Below are positions 63,837-64,000 of a DNA stretch of 64,000 nucleotides, piece by piece (position 1 is the stretch's first letter; the number at the start of each line of letters is the position of its first letter). The DNA is from Rhizobium terricola (GTDB taxonomy: Bacteria > Pseudomonadota > Alphaproteobacteria > Rhizobiales > Rhizobiaceae), in NCBI RefSeq assembly GCF_012927355.1, contig NZ_JABBGK010000002.1, positions 454,758 through 518,757 on the forward strand, written 5' to 3'. The notes under the pieces are model-generated. The model saw only the letters and a list, made by a program, of their open reading frames with translations. It was not told where the DNA came from and did no database searches. The translations under genes were made by a program, and so were the position numbers.

Positions 63837-64000
63837 TCAGGCGGCCTTGTCGACGGCCCACTTGCGCAGGATCTTGGCGGCGCGCTCTTCCGAGATCTCC
63901 ACCATGCGCGAGAGGCGACGTTCCGGACCTTCCTTGACGCGGCGGTTGAAGCCGCCATTGGCATCGTCGTCCATGGTGAGCAGGTCGTCGGTGCTGTCGA
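63837..64000 (-). CDS. fliF: Flagellar MS-ring protein FliF, C-terminal end only
   Basis: The last about 54 residues are in frame to the TGA at 63837-63839. They end RLSRMVEISEERAAKILRKW plus AVDKAA, the conserved FliF cytoplasmic tail that docks on FliG. The rest of the gene lies beyond base 64000. It is encoded upstream of visN on the same strand, as in S. meliloti. Confidence 0.93.
   Translation of the reverse strand, partial: DSTDDLLTMDDDANGGFNRRVKEGPERRLSRMVEISEERAAKILRKWAVDKAA

Overview
The window is a chromosomal segment of a Rhizobiaceae alphaproteobacterium (Sinorhizobium/Ensifer, Rhizobium or Agrobacterium relatives). The evidence is a GC-rich genome, the alpha-glucoside operon aglEFGAK next to zwf-pgl-edd, the rhizobial motility regulators visN, visR and rem, the rhizobia-specific motor genes motC and motE, and a flagellar gene order that, as far as I recall, closely follows the Sinorhizobium meliloti flagellar region. 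I saw no rRNA, tRNA, CRISPR array, insertion sequence or prophage.

Metabolic half (1-23 kb). The window opens inside a glutamine-synthetase-family gene followed by an FAD amine oxidase (a gamma-glutamyl-polyamine type pair). Next come the Entner-Doudoroff genes zwf-pgl-edd, a GFA-family protein, and a low-affinity phosphate transport pair (DUF47 regulator plus PiT permease) with a canonical Pho box shared with a divergent Nudix gene. An L,D-transpeptidase-like DUF2778 protein, an SDR/LysR divergent pair and a small possibly PilZ-like protein follow. The complete agl alpha-glucoside ABC transporter and glucosidase operon has a divergent LacI-type regulator and two palindromic operators. folD and a WecG/TagA glycosyltransferase close this half.

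Flagellar half (23-64 kb). Most of the flagellum is encoded here. A leftward unit fliR-flhA-fliQ-flgD-flbT-flaF ends in four small genes that look like FliJ, FlgJ (rod-binding), FlgN and FliL counterparts. Next are flgL-flgK-flgE, the orphan regulator rem, a lytic transglycosylase overlapping fliK, motC, motB and a FliH-like gene. Four tandem flagellin genes follow, then the basal-body operon flgB-flgC-fliE-flgG-flgA-flgI-motE-flgH-fliL-fliP. A rightward phosphoribosyltransferase gene is inserted before the fliI/flgF unit. The rightward set motA-fliM-fliN-fliG-flhB, the visNR master-regulator genes and the 3' end of fliF complete the window.

How the genes work together. VisN/VisR (class I) are known in S. 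meliloti to activate rem, and Rem activates later flagellar genes. FlbT/FlaF are post-transcriptional flagellin regulators in related bacteria. The most interesting unexplained structure is non-coding. All four flagellin genes share a leader with a GCATGATGCC-like block, a CCGG hairpin followed by ATGTCCC (weaker in the last gene), and about 23-31 nt to the start codon. TTAA-N7-TTAA (CtrA-type) boxes lie upstream of rem and of the last flagellin. Start codons were chosen from Shine-Dalgarno spacing and overlap with neighbours, and several differ from the longest possible reading frame.
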